Under the pieces are notes generated by a model. That model ran no database searches, was not told where the DNA came from, and saw nothing but the letters and a program-made list of their open reading frames with translations. Both the position numbers and the translations under genes were made by a program. From assembly GCF_001905735.1 (NCBI RefSeq), contig NZ_LISW01000003.1, positions 372,341-436,340 of the forward strand: DNA of 64,000 nt, read 5' to 3'. Origin of the DNA: Streptomyces sp. CB01249. Its GTDB lineage: Bacteria > Actinomycetota > Actinomycetes > Streptomycetales > Streptomycetaceae. Below are positions 25,440-36,063 of this stretch, one piece after another; position 1 is the stretch's first letter; each line of letters starts with the position of its first letter.

Positions 25440-26681
25440 TCAGTCGACCAGGTCGCGTACCACCGCGTCGGCCAGCAGCCGCCCGCGCAGCGTCAGCACG
25501 GCCCGGCCGTCGGCGAACGGCGTCGGTTCCAGGAGGCCGTCGTCCACCGCCCGGCGGGCCGCCGCGAGGCCGGCGGGGGCGAGCAGGGAGAGCGGGCAGC
25601 CGTCCACGAGCCGCAGTTCCAGCAGGATGCGCTCGACGCGGCGGTCCTCGGCGGACAGGATCTCGCGCCCGGCCCCCGGCGAACGCCCCTCGGCGAGCGC
25701 CTGCGCGTACGCCCCCGGGTGCTTCACGTTCCACCAGCGCACGCCCCCGACGTGGCTGTGCGCCCCCGGTCCGGCGCCCCACCAGTCGGCGCCCCGCCAG
25801 TACAGCTCGTTGTGCAGGCAGCGGCCCTCGGGCGTACGGGCCCAGTTCGACACCTCGTACCAGGAGTAGCCGGCGGCGGCCATCGCCTCGTCCGCGATCA
25901 GGTAGCGGTCGGCGTGCGCGTCGTCGTCGGTCATCGGGATCTCACCGCGCTTGATGCGGCGGGCGAGGCCGGTGCCCTCCTCCACGATGAGCGCGTACGC
26001 GGAGACGTGGTCGGGCCCGGCGCCGATCGCCGCGTCCAGGGACGCGCGCCAGTCGTCGTCGGACTCGCCGGGGGTGCCGTAGATCAGGTCCAGGTTGATG
26101 TGCTCGAACCCGGCCGCCCGCGCCTCGGCCACACAGGCCTCGGGCCGGCCCGGGGTGTGGGTGCGGTCGAGGATCTTCAGGACGTGCTGCCGGGCGCTCT
26201 GCATGCCGAAGGAGATCCGGTTGAAACCGCCCTCGCGCAGCTCGGCCAGGTAGTCCGGGCCCACGGACTCCGGATTGGCCTCGGTGGTGATCTCGGCGTC
26301 GTCGGCGAGCCCGAACTCCTCGCGGACCGCCGCCAGCATCCGGACCAGGTCGGCCGCCGCGAGCAGGGTCGGGGTGCCGCCGCCCACGAAGACCGTGCGC
26401 ACCGGGCGGGGGTCGTCGCCGAGGACCTTGCGGGCCTGGCGGACCTCGCCGATCAGGTGGGACGCGTAGTTGTCGCGGGAGGCCAGCGCACCGCCGGAGC
26501 CGCGCAGCTCGGTCGCGGTGTAGGTGTTGAAGTCGCAGTAGCCGCAGCGGGTCGCGCAGTACGGCACGTGCAGGTAGAAGCCGAGCGGGCGGTCGGCTGC
26601 GCCTTCCAGGGCATGGCGGGGCAGCGCCCCGTCGTCGGGCACGGGTTCACCATCGGGCAGTACGGAAGGCATACCGCCCAT
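25440..26681 (-). CDS. hemW: Heme chaperone HemW (radical SAM)
   Basis: A 413-residue radical SAM protein, formerly called coproporphyrinogen III oxidase-like, now known as a heme-trafficking chaperone. Seen: the HVPYCATRCGYCDFNTYTA segment with C-x3-C-x2-C for the 4Fe-4S cluster, VFVGGGTPTLL, the EANPES block, FNRISFGMQS and the C-terminal HemN-like domain (TLRGRLLADAVVRDL). ATG 26681 and an internal ATG at 26672 are both possible. It lies 45 nt after the SpoIIE-type phosphatase on the same strand. Confidence 0.93.
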   Translation of the reverse strand: MGGMPSVLPDGEPVPDDGALPRHALEGAADRPLGFYLHVPYCATRCGYCDFNTYTATELRGSGGALASRDNYASHLIGEVRQARKVLGDDPRPVRTVFVGGGTPTLLAAADLVRMLAAVREEFGLADDAEITTEANPESVGPDYLAELREGGFNRISFGMQSARQHVLKILDRTHTPGRPEACVAEARAAGFEHINLDLIYGTPGESDDDWRASLDAAIGAGPDHVSAYALIVEEGTGLARRIKRGEIPMTDDDAHADRYLIADEAMAAAGYSWYEVSNWARTPEGRCLHNELYWRGADWWGAGPGAHSHVGGVRWWNVKHPGAYAQALAEGRSPGAGREILSAEDRRVERILLELRLVDGCPLSLLAPAGLAAARRAVDDGLLEPTPFADGRAVLTLRGRLLADAVVRDLVD

Positions 26682-26726
26682 TGTCGCGCGCCGCCCGGCA
26701 AACGGACGCCATGCCCCGGACCGGCG

Positions 26727-28634
26727 CTACTCGGCCTGGAGCACCAGGAGCGCCAGGTCGTCGTCCGGCGGCCGCTCGGCGAAGTCGTGCACGGCGTGCT
26801 TGATGCGCTCCGCGATCCCCTCCGCACTCAGCCCCGCGCACCCCGACAGCGCCTTCGCCAGCCCGTCCCCGTCATCGAACATCAGGCCGCCCGAGCGCCG
26901 CTCCGTGACCCCGTCGGTGACGCAGAGCAGGCTGTCGCCGGGTGCCAGGTCGAAGCTCTGGGTCTCGTAGACGGCGTCGTCCAGCAGCCCGAGCAGCAGC
27001 TGCGGCTCGGCGGCGGGGCGCACGGTGCCGTCCGGGCGCAGCAGCAGCGGCAGCGGGTGCCCGGCGCTGGCCAGGGTGCAGCGGGCGCCGCCCCCGGGCA
27101 GCGGCACCAGCTCCCCGTACAGCAGGGACAGGAAGCGGGACTGCCCGCCGTTGTCCGCGGAGTGCTGGCCCCCGGCGGCGGCGACCATGAGCGCGGCGGC
27201 CTCGGCGGCCTCCATGGCGTCGTCCAGGAGCAGCCGGTTGAGCCGGACCAGGACCTCGTCGGCCTGGAAGCCCTCGCGGGCCAGCAGCCGCAGCCAGGGG
27301 CGCGCCAGGCCGGTGACGACGGCGGCCTCGGGGCCGCTGCCCTGGACGTCGCCGAGGACGAAGCACCAGCGGTCGCCGGGGCACGGGAAGATGTCGTAGA
27401 AGTCACCGCCCACGACGCCGTCGTCGCTCGGTTCGTAGACGAGGGAGCTGGCCACCCCCGGTATTTGGGCGACCTTGCTGGGCAGCAGCCCGCGCTGGAG
27501 GATGCGGCTGATGGTGGCCTGCCGGGTGTAGGCGCGGGCGGCGCCCACGGCGAGGCCGACCCGGCGCACGAAGTCCTCGATGAGGGCCGTCAGCTCGTCG
27601 GGCAGCCGGTCGGTGGACTCGCGGCCCAGGAGTACGGCTCCGAGGGTGCGGCCGCCCGAGGTGATCCGGTAGGCGAAGGCGACGCCCTCCTGCTCGTCCG
27701 GCGGCTCGCCGTCCTCCGCGCTGCCGGGCCACGGCATGGTGACGGCGCCGGTGCCGACGCGCTCGGGGAGCCGGAGCGGGTCGCCCTCCAGCAGGGCGCG
27801 CAGCGTCCCGATGTGCTCCTCGTCCACGTGCCAGACCTTGGCGAGGCGGGGGACGGCCGCGGGGCCGCCGCTCTCGGGCTCCAGCCAGATCGCGCACCAG
27901 TCGGCGAGGCGGGGGACGAGTAACTGACCGGCGAGGGCCGCCACGATGTCCTCGTCCAGCTGCCCGGCCAGCAGGTCGGACGCCTCGGCGAGGAAGGACA
28001 GCGCGCCGCGCCCGGCCCAGTCCCCGTCGTCGCGGCCGGTGCGCCGGGCGGAGGGGGCGAGCAGCTCGGCGGCGCGCAGGCCGCGGTCGAGCCCGGTCTC
28101 GCCGCGCCCCTCGGGGAACGGGTTCCAGTCGTCCACGGGGAGCCGGGCCCAGACGGTCTTCGTACCGGTGCGGTAGGTGATGCCCCAGCGCTCGGCGAGG
28201 GCGGCGACGATGTCCAGGCCGCGCCCGTAGTCGGCGGGCTCGCCCACGCCCTCGGAGCTGTGTGCGTGGTCGCCGCGGACCGTGCGGCCGGGGTGGTGGT
28301 CGGAGACCTCCAGGACCAGGGCGGACTGCTCGTCCTCGGTGGCCTCCTCCAGCCGGAAGAGGAGTTCGACCGCGGTGCCCGCGTGGACGACGGCGTTGGT
28401 CACCAGCTCGCTGACGATCATCGCGGCGTCATCGGACAGCCGCTCGCTGAACCCGACCGCGGCGGGCAGTCCCAGCCCGGTCCACTCGTCCAGCGCGGCG
28501 GTGACGAACCTCCGGGCCGCCGCGGGCGCGAGGAGGTTGCCGGGCAGGCTGGTCCGGGCGACCGGCTGTGAGCCTGTGGCGGCGGTGGTTCCGGGACGCT
28601 GCACGATGTCCCGCTGCAAGGGAATGGACCCCAC
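26727..28634 (-). CDS. SpoIIE-type PP2C phosphatase with N-terminal anti-sigma-like ATPase domain
   Basis: A 635-residue signalling protein. Order: histidine kinase-like ATPase domain of the RsbW/anti-sigma type (about 37-170, with MIVSELVTNAVVHAG as N-box and DYGRGLDIVAALAERWG as G-box), GAF-like sensor (about 205-385), PP2C/SpoIIE phosphatase (about 395-632, with GGDFYDIFP, VLGDVQGSGPEAA, CVTDGVTE and DDDLALLVL metal ligands). Such fusions act in partner-switching control of sigma factors, the two end domains having opposite effects on an anti-sigma antagonist; partners are unknown. Start GTG 28634 has AGGAG 7 nt upstream. Residue 238 is encoded by TTA (27921-27923), so translation should depend on the bldA tRNA. 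Confidence 0.92.
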   Translation of the reverse strand: MGSIPLQRDIVQRPGTTAATGSQPVARTSLPGNLLAPAAARRFVTAALDEWTGLGLPAAVGFSERLSDDAAMIVSELVTNAVVHAGTAVELLFRLEEATEDEQSALVLEVSDHHPGRTVRGDHAHSSEGVGEPADYGRGLDIVAALAERWGITYRTGTKTVWARLPVDDWNPFPEGRGETGLDRGLRAAELLAPSARRTGRDDGDWAGRGALSFLAEASDLLAGQLDEDIVAALAGQLLVPRLADWCAIWLEPESGGPAAVPRLAKVWHVDEEHIGTLRALLEGDPLRLPERVGTGAVTMPWPGSAEDGEPPDEQEGVAFAYRITSGGRTLGAVLLGRESTDRLPDELTALIEDFVRRVGLAVGAARAYTRQATISRILQRGLLPSKVAQIPGVASSLVYEPSDDGVVGGDFYDIFPCPGDRWCFVLGDVQGSGPEAAVVTGLARPWLRLLAREGFQADEVLVRLNRLLLDDAMEAAEAAALMVAAAGGQHSADNGGQSRFLSLLYGELVPLPGGGARCTLASAGHPLPLLLRPDGTVRPAAEPQLLLGLLDDAVYETQSFDLAPGDSLLCVTDGVTERRSGGLMFDDGDGLAKALSGCAGLSAEGIAERIKHAVHDFAERPPDDDLALLVLQAE

Positions 28635-28778
28635 AGGGCGGCTCCTGACCTGTTCTCGCTCTGCCTGTTTCTCCGTGGTGCGCCGCTGACGACACGGACA
28701 GAGTGACAGATCGGCCCTTCACATACGCGCCGAGTTACCGAAGTGGGTGGTCAAGACGTTGCGATCAAGAACGCGCCG

Positions 28779-28806
28779 GCCCCCCGCGCCGGTGTGCGCG
28801 GGGGGC
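28779..28806 (-). terminator. Terminator of the acyl-CoA ligase gene
   Basis: GCCCCCCGCGC pairs with GCGCGGGGGGC (11 bp, short loop), 38 nt after the ligase stop on the minus strand. TTT follows on the plus strand. Confidence 0.8.
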
Positions 28807-28843
28807 TTTCGGGGGGGGCGTACGGAGGTGCCGCGGGCGCCGG

Positions 28844-30733
<1,890 letters not shown>

Positions 30734-30801
30734 GACATCCTCCGGGCCTGCGGCGATGGTGCTTGCTGCTGTCTGCGTCTACGTGCTGCGATCCCGCTTG
30801 C

Positions 30802-30820
30802 TTAACTGGCGAGTAACTAA
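30802..30820 (-). promoter_or_regulatory. Candidate operator upstream of acyl-CoA ligase
   Basis: The AT-rich element TTAACTGGCGAGTAACTAA contains the imperfect palindrome TTAaCT-ggcg-AGTAA within an otherwise GC-rich region, about 70 nt upstream of the ligase start. TetR-family regulators of fatty-acid genes use operators of this general form; the link is inference. Confidence 0.35.
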
Positions 30821-30892
30821 GAAGTCGTGATCAGGGTAGAGCGCCCGCGCGCCCCGCGTAAGGGGCAATCGGACGCCGCTTGATAACGAACG

Positions 30893-30928
30893 GGCCCCCG
30901 CACCGCAGCGTGCTGCGATACGGGGGCC
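30893..30928 (-). terminator. Terminator of lepA
   Basis: GGCCCCCG (30893-30900) pairs with CGGGGGCC (30921-30928), enclosing CGCAGC-GT-GCTGCG (30904-30917). It starts 22 nt past the lepA stop. Confidence 0.85.
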
Positions 30929-30949
30929 GCCTGTCCTGTCCTGCCCGGA

Positions 30950-32824
30950 CTACTTCTTGGCCTTGCCGTCCCCGGCGGACTCGTCGGTCGACAGCACGGA
31001 GATGAACGCGTCCTGCGGCACCTCCACGTTGCCGACCATCTTCATCCGCTTCTTGCCTTCCTTCTGCTTCTCCAGCAGCTTGCGCTTACGGGAGATGTCG
31101 CCGCCGTAGCACTTGGCGAGGACGTCCTTGCGGATGGCGCGGACGGTCTCGCGGGCGATGACCCGGGAGCCGATGGCCGCCTGGATCGGCACCTCGAAGT
31201 TCTGCCGGGGGATGAGCTTCTGCAGCTTGGCGACGAGGCGTACACCGTACGCGTACGCCTTGTCCTTGTGCGTGACCGCGGAGAACGCGTCGACCTTGTC
31301 GCCGTGCAGCAGGATGTCGACCTTGACGAGCTGGGCCGACTGCTCGCCGGTGGGCTCGTAGTCGAGGGAGGCGTAACCCCGGGTCTTGGACTTCAGCTGG
31401 TCGAAGAAGTCGAAGACGATCTCCGCGAGCGGCAGCGTGTAGCGGATCTCGACGCGGTCCTCGGAGAGGTAGTCCATGCCGAGGAGGGTGCCGCGGCGCT
31501 GCTGGCACAGCTCCATGATCGCGCCGATGAACTCGCTGGGCGCCAGGACCGTGGCCCGGACGACCGGCTCGTGCACCTTGTCGATCTTGCCCTCGGGGAA
31601 TTCACTCGGGTTGGTGACGACGTGCTCGCTGCCGTCCTCCATCTCGACCCGGTAGACCACGTTGGGCGCGGTGGCGATGAGGTCGAGGCCGAACTCGCGC
31701 TCCAGCCGCTCGCGGACCACGTCCAGGTGGAGCAGGCCGAGGAAGCCGACGCGGAAGCCGAAGCCGAGCGCCGCGGAGGTCTCCGGCTCGTACACCAGGG
31801 CGGCGTCGTTGAGCTGGAGCTTGTCCAGGGCCTCGCGCAGGTCCGGGTAGTCCGAGCCGTCCAGCGGGTAGAGCCCGGAGAACACCATCGGCTTGGGGTC
31901 CTTGTAGCCGCCCAGGGCCTCGGTCGCGCCGTTGTTCAGCGAGGTGATCGTGTCACCGACCTTGGACTGCCGGACGTCCTTCACACCGGTGATGATGTAG
32001 CCGACCTCGCCGACGCCGATGCCGTCGGAGGGCGTCATCTCCGGCGAGGAGACACCGATCTCCAGCAGCTCGTGGGTGGCGCCGGTCGACATCATCCGGA
32101 TCCGCTCGCGCTTGTTGAGCGAGCCGTCCACGACACGGACGTACGTGACGACGCCCCGGTACGAGTCGTAGACCGAGTCGAAGATCATCGCGCGGGCGGG
32201 CGCGTCGGCGTTCCCGACGGGCGCCGGGACGTCCCGGACGACGCGGTCGAGCAGCGCGTCCACGCCCATGCCGGTCTTCGCGGAGACCTTGAGCACGTCC
32301 TCCGGCTGGCAGCCGATGAGGTGGGCCAGCTCCTCGGAGAACTTCTCGGGCTGGGCGGCCGGAAGGTCGATCTTGTTGAGCACCGGGACGATGGTGAGGT
32401 CGTTCTCCATCGCCAGGTAGAGGTTGGCCAGGGTCTGGGCCTCGATGCCCTGCGCGGCGTCGACCAGCAGGATCGTGCCCTCGCAGGCGGCCAGCGACCG
32501 GGAGACCTCGTACGTGAAGTCGACGTGGCCCGGCGTGTCGATCATGTTGAGGACATGGGTGCTGCCCTGGCCCTCACCGGTGGTCGGCGCCCAGGGCAGG
32601 CGGACCGCCTGGGACTTGATGGTGATGCCGCGCTCGCGCTCGATGTCCATCCGGTCGAGGTACTGAGCGCGCATCTGCCGCTGGTCGACCACCCCGGTGA
32701 GCTGGAGCATCCGGTCGGCAAGGGTCGACTTGCCGTGGTCGATGTGCGCGATGATGCAGAAATTGCGGATCAGCGCCGGGTCGGTACGGCTCGGCTCGGG
32801 CACGTGGAGAGGAGTCGCGGGCAC
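30950..32824 (-). CDS. lepA: Elongation factor 4 (LepA)
   Basis: A 624-residue translational GTPase that assists 30S assembly and translation under stress. Seen: G1 HIDHGKSTLADRM, the REGITIKSQ switch, DTPGHVDF, NKIDLP, then the EF-G-like domains and the LepA-specific C-terminal domain (KKRMKMVGNVEVPQDAF). The GTG start at 32824 is preceded by AGGACCCTGC. It is divergent from rpsT across about 215 bp, a common actinobacterial arrangement. Confidence 0.97.
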   Translation of the reverse strand: MPATPLHVPEPSRTDPALIRNFCIIAHIDHGKSTLADRMLQLTGVVDQRQMRAQYLDRMDIERERGITIKSQAVRLPWAPTTGEGQGSTHVLNMIDTPGHVDFTYEVSRSLAACEGTILLVDAAQGIEAQTLANLYLAMENDLTIVPVLNKIDLPAAQPEKFSEELAHLIGCQPEDVLKVSAKTGMGVDALLDRVVRDVPAPVGNADAPARAMIFDSVYDSYRGVVTYVRVVDGSLNKRERIRMMSTGATHELLEIGVSSPEMTPSDGIGVGEVGYIITGVKDVRQSKVGDTITSLNNGATEALGGYKDPKPMVFSGLYPLDGSDYPDLREALDKLQLNDAALVYEPETSAALGFGFRVGFLGLLHLDVVRERLEREFGLDLIATAPNVVYRVEMEDGSEHVVTNPSEFPEGKIDKVHEPVVRATVLAPSEFIGAIMELCQQRRGTLLGMDYLSEDRVEIRYTLPLAEIVFDFFDQLKSKTRGYASLDYEPTGEQSAQLVKVDILLHGDKVDAFSAVTHKDKAYAYGVRLVAKLQKLIPRQNFEVPIQAAIGSRVIARETVRAIRKDVLAKCYGGDISRKRKLLEKQKEGKKRMKMVGNVEVPQDAFISVLSTDESAGDGKAKK

Positions 32825-32933
32825 GCAGGGTCCTGATTCTTGAGACGCCGGACGCCGTGTCTCGGGTCGGTTCGGGTCGGGGCGGATCTGTACGTAGCCT
32901 CCATCGTCCCACGCCTGCGGGGCGGCGACCGGT

Positions 32934-32963
32934 TTGGGCCGGTCGGACCGCTCCTGCTACCGT
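32934..32963 (+). promoter_or_regulatory. Probable rpsT promoter
   Basis: -35 TTGGGC (32934-32939) and -10 TACCGT (32958-32963) with an 18-bp spacer, leaving an about 70-nt 5' leader before rpsT. Confidence 0.55.
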
Positions 32964-33038
32964 GGACAGCTGTGCCATGTGGCTCTCGGGCCGCACGGAC
33001 ACACATCGAAGATCCAACGAACCTGAAAAGGCTCTTTC

Positions 33039-33305
33039 GTGGCGAACATCAAGTCCCAGATCAAGCGGAACAAGACGAACGAGAAGGCGCGCCTGCGCAA
33101 CAAGGCCGTCAAGTCGTCGCTCAAGACCGCGATCCGCAAGGCCCGCGAGGCCGTCGCCGCCGGCGACGTCGAGAAGGCCACCGTCGCCGTGCGCGCCGCG
33201 TCCCGTCAGCTGGACAAGGCCGTCTCGAAGGGTGTCATCCACAAGAACGCCGCCGCCAACAAGAAGTCGGCGCTGGCCTCCAAGGCTGCCACCCTCCAGG
33301 GCTGA
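33039..33305 (+). CDS. rpsT: 30S ribosomal protein S20
   Basis: An 88-residue basic helical protein binding 16S rRNA early in 30S assembly. Seen: the standard MANIKSQIKRNKTNEKARLRN-type N-terminus, lysine-rich helices and the HKNAAANKKSAL end. GTG start with AAAAGG 8-12 nt upstream. A clear terminator lies about 120 nt downstream. Confidence 0.98.
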   Translation: MANIKSQIKRNKTNEKARLRNKAVKSSLKTAIRKAREAVAAGDVEKATVAVRAASRQLDKAVSKGVIHKNAAANKKSALASKAATLQG

Positions 33306-33426
33306 GCGATCTGATCCCAACGCCGGAACGGATCAAGCGGGCCCTCTACCCCGCTCCTGCCCGGCCCCCGCGCCGCACACCGAACCTGCGTTCGCCACGC
33401 GGGTGCGACGCACCCATCTGAACCCG

Positions 33427-33461
33427 AGGCCCCGCCACCCTTTCCCCAGGGAGCGGGGCCT
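33427..33461 (+). terminator. Terminator of rpsT
   Basis: AGGCCCCGC (33427-33435) pairs with GCGGGGCCT (33453-33461) around a 17-nt loop, followed by TTC. Nine perfect pairs. Confidence 0.85.
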
Positions 33462-33504
33462 TCGGCATGGGCGTCAGCCCTGCCCGCCCGCGATCGGATT
33501 GCCC

Positions 33505-33637
33505 GAACCGGCGCGCCCACGACCCGCACGGCAAAACCCAGGCCGACCAAAACCCAGCCCGTCCGGCGCTTGAGGACACCTGAACCGGCTCGTCCACGGC
33601 CCGCACGGCAATCGAAGCCCGTCCGGCGCTTGAGGAC
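33505..33637. repeat. Two imperfect tandem copies of a dispersed repeat
   Basis: Unit A (33505-33577) and unit B (33582-33637) both begin GAACCGGC, share CACG-CCCGCACGGCAA and end in the identical 22-mer starting AGCCCGTCCGGCGC (33556-33577, 33616-33637). The core CCGGCGCTTGAGGA is related to that at 12551-12564. Confidence 0.8.
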
Positions 33638-33669
33638 AACCGCGGCGCACGGCCCCCACCGCACCGCAA

Positions 33670-34665
33670 CTACCGCGGGCTACGCCCGCCCCGCGCGGCC
33701 CCCGCCACGGCCACCACCGCCTTCTCCAACGCGTACTCGGGGTCGTCCCCGCCCCCCTTCACCCCCGCGTCCGCCTCCGCGACCGCCCGCAGCGCCACGG
33801 CGACCCCGTCCGGCGTCCACCCCCGCATCTGCTGCCGCACCCGGTCGATCTTCCACGGCGGCATGCCCAGCTCACGCGCGAGGTCCGCCGGCCGCCCCCC
33901 GCGCGCCGAGGACAGCTTGCCGATCGCCCGGACACCCTGCGCCAGCGCGCTGGTGATCAGAACGGGAGCCACGCCCGTGGACAGCGACCAGCGCAGCGCC
34001 TCCAGGGCCTCCGCCGCCCGTCCCTCTACCGCCCGGTCGGCGACCGTGAAGCTGGACGCCTCGGCCCGCCCCGTGTAGTAGCGCCCGACGACCGCCTCGT
34101 CGATCGTGCCCTCGATGTCCGCGACGAGCTGCGACACCGCGCTCGCCAGCTCCCGCAGGTCGCTCCCGATGGAGTCGACCAGCGCCTGGCACGCCTCGGG
34201 CGTCGCGGACCGCCCCAGCGCCCGGAACTCACCCCGCACGAAGGACAGCCGCTCGGCCGGCTTCGTCGTCTTCGGGCACGCCACCTCGCGGGCCCCCGCC
34301 TTGCGGGCCGCGTCGAGCAGGCCCTTCCCCTTGGCGCCGCCCGCGTGGAGCAGGACGAGGGTGATCTCCTCGACCGGGTCGTCCAGATACCTCTTGACGT
34401 CCTTGATCGTGTCCGCGCTCAGATCCTGCGCGTTGCGCACGACCACGACCTTGCGCTCGGCGAACAGCGACGGGCTGGTCAGCTCGGCCAGCGTGCCCGG
34501 CTGGAGCTGGTCGGGGGTGAGGTCCCGGACGTCCGTGTCGGCGTCGGCGGCCCGCGCGGCCGCCACCACCTGCTGCACGGCGCGGTCGAGGAGCAGGTCC
34601 TCCTGCCCCACGGCGAGCGTGAGCGGGGCGAGCGGGTCGTCGGTGGAATTCCTTCTGGTGGCCAT
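33670..34665 (-). CDS. holA: DNA polymerase III subunit delta
   Basis: A 331-residue clamp-loader subunit that opens the beta sliding clamp. Seen: an N-terminal AAA+-like domain with LAVGQEDLLLDRAVQQV and ERKVVVVRNAQDLSADT, the conserved TLAELTSPSLFAERK, and a helical collar domain ending MPPWKIDRVRQQMRGWTPDGV. The ATG at 34665 (MATRRNSTDDPLAPL) is chosen; upstream in-frame codons lack a plausible site. The convergent or adjacent lepA-rpsT-holA-comEC-comEA order is typical of actinobacteria. Confidence 0.92.
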   Translation of the reverse strand: MATRRNSTDDPLAPLTLAVGQEDLLLDRAVQQVVAAARAADADTDVRDLTPDQLQPGTLAELTSPSLFAERKVVVVRNAQDLSADTIKDVKRYLDDPVEEITLVLLHAGGAKGKGLLDAARKAGAREVACPKTTKPAERLSFVRGEFRALGRSATPEACQALVDSIGSDLRELASAVSQLVADIEGTIDEAVVGRYYTGRAEASSFTVADRAVEGRAAEALEALRWSLSTGVAPVLITSALAQGVRAIGKLSSARGGRPADLARELGMPPWKIDRVRQQMRGWTPDGVAVALRAVAEADAGVKGGGDDPEYALEKAVVAVAGAARGGRSPR

Positions 34666-34748
34666 CGCCGTCCAGCATCCCACGGGCCACTGACAGCCCG
34701 GTTCCGGCCGGGTCCGCCGCACCCTCCCCCGTATCCGAGAATGAGCAC

Positions 34749-34994
34749 GTGAGCGATGAGAGACACGTGCTGGTGCTGCCCGACCGCGACGCTGCCGAGG
34801 ACGCGGCGGAGGAGCTCGCCGACCGCTTCGGCGTCACCGACGAACCGCAGCTCGTACGGGACGCGCTGGCCGGCGAGGACGACGCCGAGGACGCCCAGTG
34901 GCTGGTCGTCGTGGAGGACCCGGACCACCGTCTCGACCCGGCGGCGCTCGACGCGTTCGCCGCGGAGTACGAGGGGTGGCTGGAGGCGCCGTAG
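34749..34994 (+). CDS. Small acidic hypothetical protein
   Basis: An 81-residue, strongly acidic protein (many D/E, few basic residues) with no recognised domain. It begins at a GTG with HVLVLPDRDAAEDAAEELADRFG and has a VVVEDPDHRLDPAALDAFAAEYEGWLE C-terminal half (alternating strand and helix). Codon bias supports coding. It is divergent from holA (83-bp gap) and convergent with the YceI gene. Function unknown. Confidence 0.6.
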   Translation: MSDERHVLVLPDRDAAEDAAEELADRFGVTDEPQLVRDALAGEDDAEDAQWLVVVEDPDHRLDPAALDAFAAEYEGWLEAP

Positions 34995-35032
34995 GACCGG
35001 CGCCCCCGGGGCCGGCCCCACGGGACGGGGAC

Positions 35033-35923
35033 TCAGCCCTTCGGGACGATCTGGATGTCCATCTCGATGGAGATGCTGGGGCCGACGACCGCGATGCCGC
35101 GCGCCAGCATCGTCTGCCAGGTGAGCGTGAAGTCCTCGCGGTGCAGCTGCGTGGTGGCGCGGCAGGCGGCCCGGGACTCGCCCTCCATCCCGTTGCCCAG
35201 CCCGAGGTACTGGGTGTCGAGGGTCACCGTACGGCTCACCCCGTGCAGCGTGAGCGCACCGCTCACACCCCAGCGGGTGCCGCCCCGGTGCACAAAGCGG
35301 TCGCTGTAGAACTCCAGCGTCGGGTAGCGGCCGACGTCCAGGAAGTCGCTGGAGCGCAGGTGGTCGTCGCGCATCTGCACGTTCGTGTCGATCGACGCGG
35401 CGTCGATGACCACGTGCATCGCCGAGTCCTCCATGCGGTCGCCGATCCGCACCGCCCCCGCGAAGGTGTTGAACCGGCCGTGGATGCGGGCCATCCCGAT
35501 ATGCCGGGCGGTGAAACCGATCTGGGAGTGCATCGGTTCGATCTCCCAGTCGCCCGGCTCCGGCAGCTGCGGCGGCGCGGCAACCTGCAGGGTCACATCG
35601 CCGAGGCTCGCATGGCCGCCCTCGGTGACCGTCGCCGAACCGTGGAAGGGGGTGAACCCCTCCGCCGTGACGGCCAGCCGGTACTCCCCCGCCGGAACCG
35701 TGGCCATGACACTGCCGTACGGGTCGGTCTCGCCCCCGACCACCTTGCGCCCCGCCCGGTCCGTCAGCACGAACTCCGCCTGCGTCACGGGCTCGTTGAC
35801 CGGGTCGAGCACCCGGCAGCTGAGGACACCCGCCGAGTCCGGCACCACCAGTCCGGCCAGGGCGCTGCCCCGAGCGGCACCCGTCGCACCTTTGTTTCCG
35901 AACCAACGGCCGAACATCTCCAC
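35033..35923 (-). CDS. YceI-family protein with N-terminal carboxypeptidase-regulatory-like domain
   Basis: A 296-residue protein. Residues about 30-115 form a beta-sandwich of the CarboxypepD_reg/prealbumin-like type (LSCRVLDPVNEPVTQAEFVL, PAGEYRLAVTAEGF). Residues about 125-295 are YceI (WEIEPMHSQIGFTARHIG, LTLHGVSRTVTLD, FTLTWQTMLARGIAVVG), a lipocalin-like barrel that binds isoprenoid lipids. No signal peptide is seen, so it may act in the cytoplasm, unlike E. coli YceI. GTG 35923 or ATG 35917 could be the start. Confidence 0.87.
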   Translation of the reverse strand: MEMFGRWFGNKGATGAARGSALAGLVVPDSAGVLSCRVLDPVNEPVTQAEFVLTDRAGRKVVGGETDPYGSVMATVPAGEYRLAVTAEGFTPFHGSATVTEGGHASLGDVTLQVAAPPQLPEPGDWEIEPMHSQIGFTARHIGMARIHGRFNTFAGAVRIGDRMEDSAMHVVIDAASIDTNVQMRDDHLRSSDFLDVGRYPTLEFYSDRFVHRGGTRWGVSGALTLHGVSRTVTLDTQYLGLGNGMEGESRAACRATTQLHREDFTLTWQTMLARGIAVVGPSISIEMDIQIVPKG

Positions 35924-36063
35924 ACACTCCCGGGCACTCGCTCACCTCGGGCCGGAGGGCAGACGTCGTTGTCGGAGCAGCGGCCCGCCGACGAGCATTG
36001 ATTCGACCACCATTGAGGCGTTCGAGGCAAACAGAGCGGGTCGCGACGGCTTGGGCGCAGGTG

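Larger units (their letters stand above)
33306..33669. other. 364-bp intergenic region between rpsT and holA
   Basis: No gene is supported. It contains the rpsT terminator (33427-33461) and two imperfect copies of a Streptomyces intergenic repeat (33505-33637). ORFs crossing it have no family features. Confidence 0.7.
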
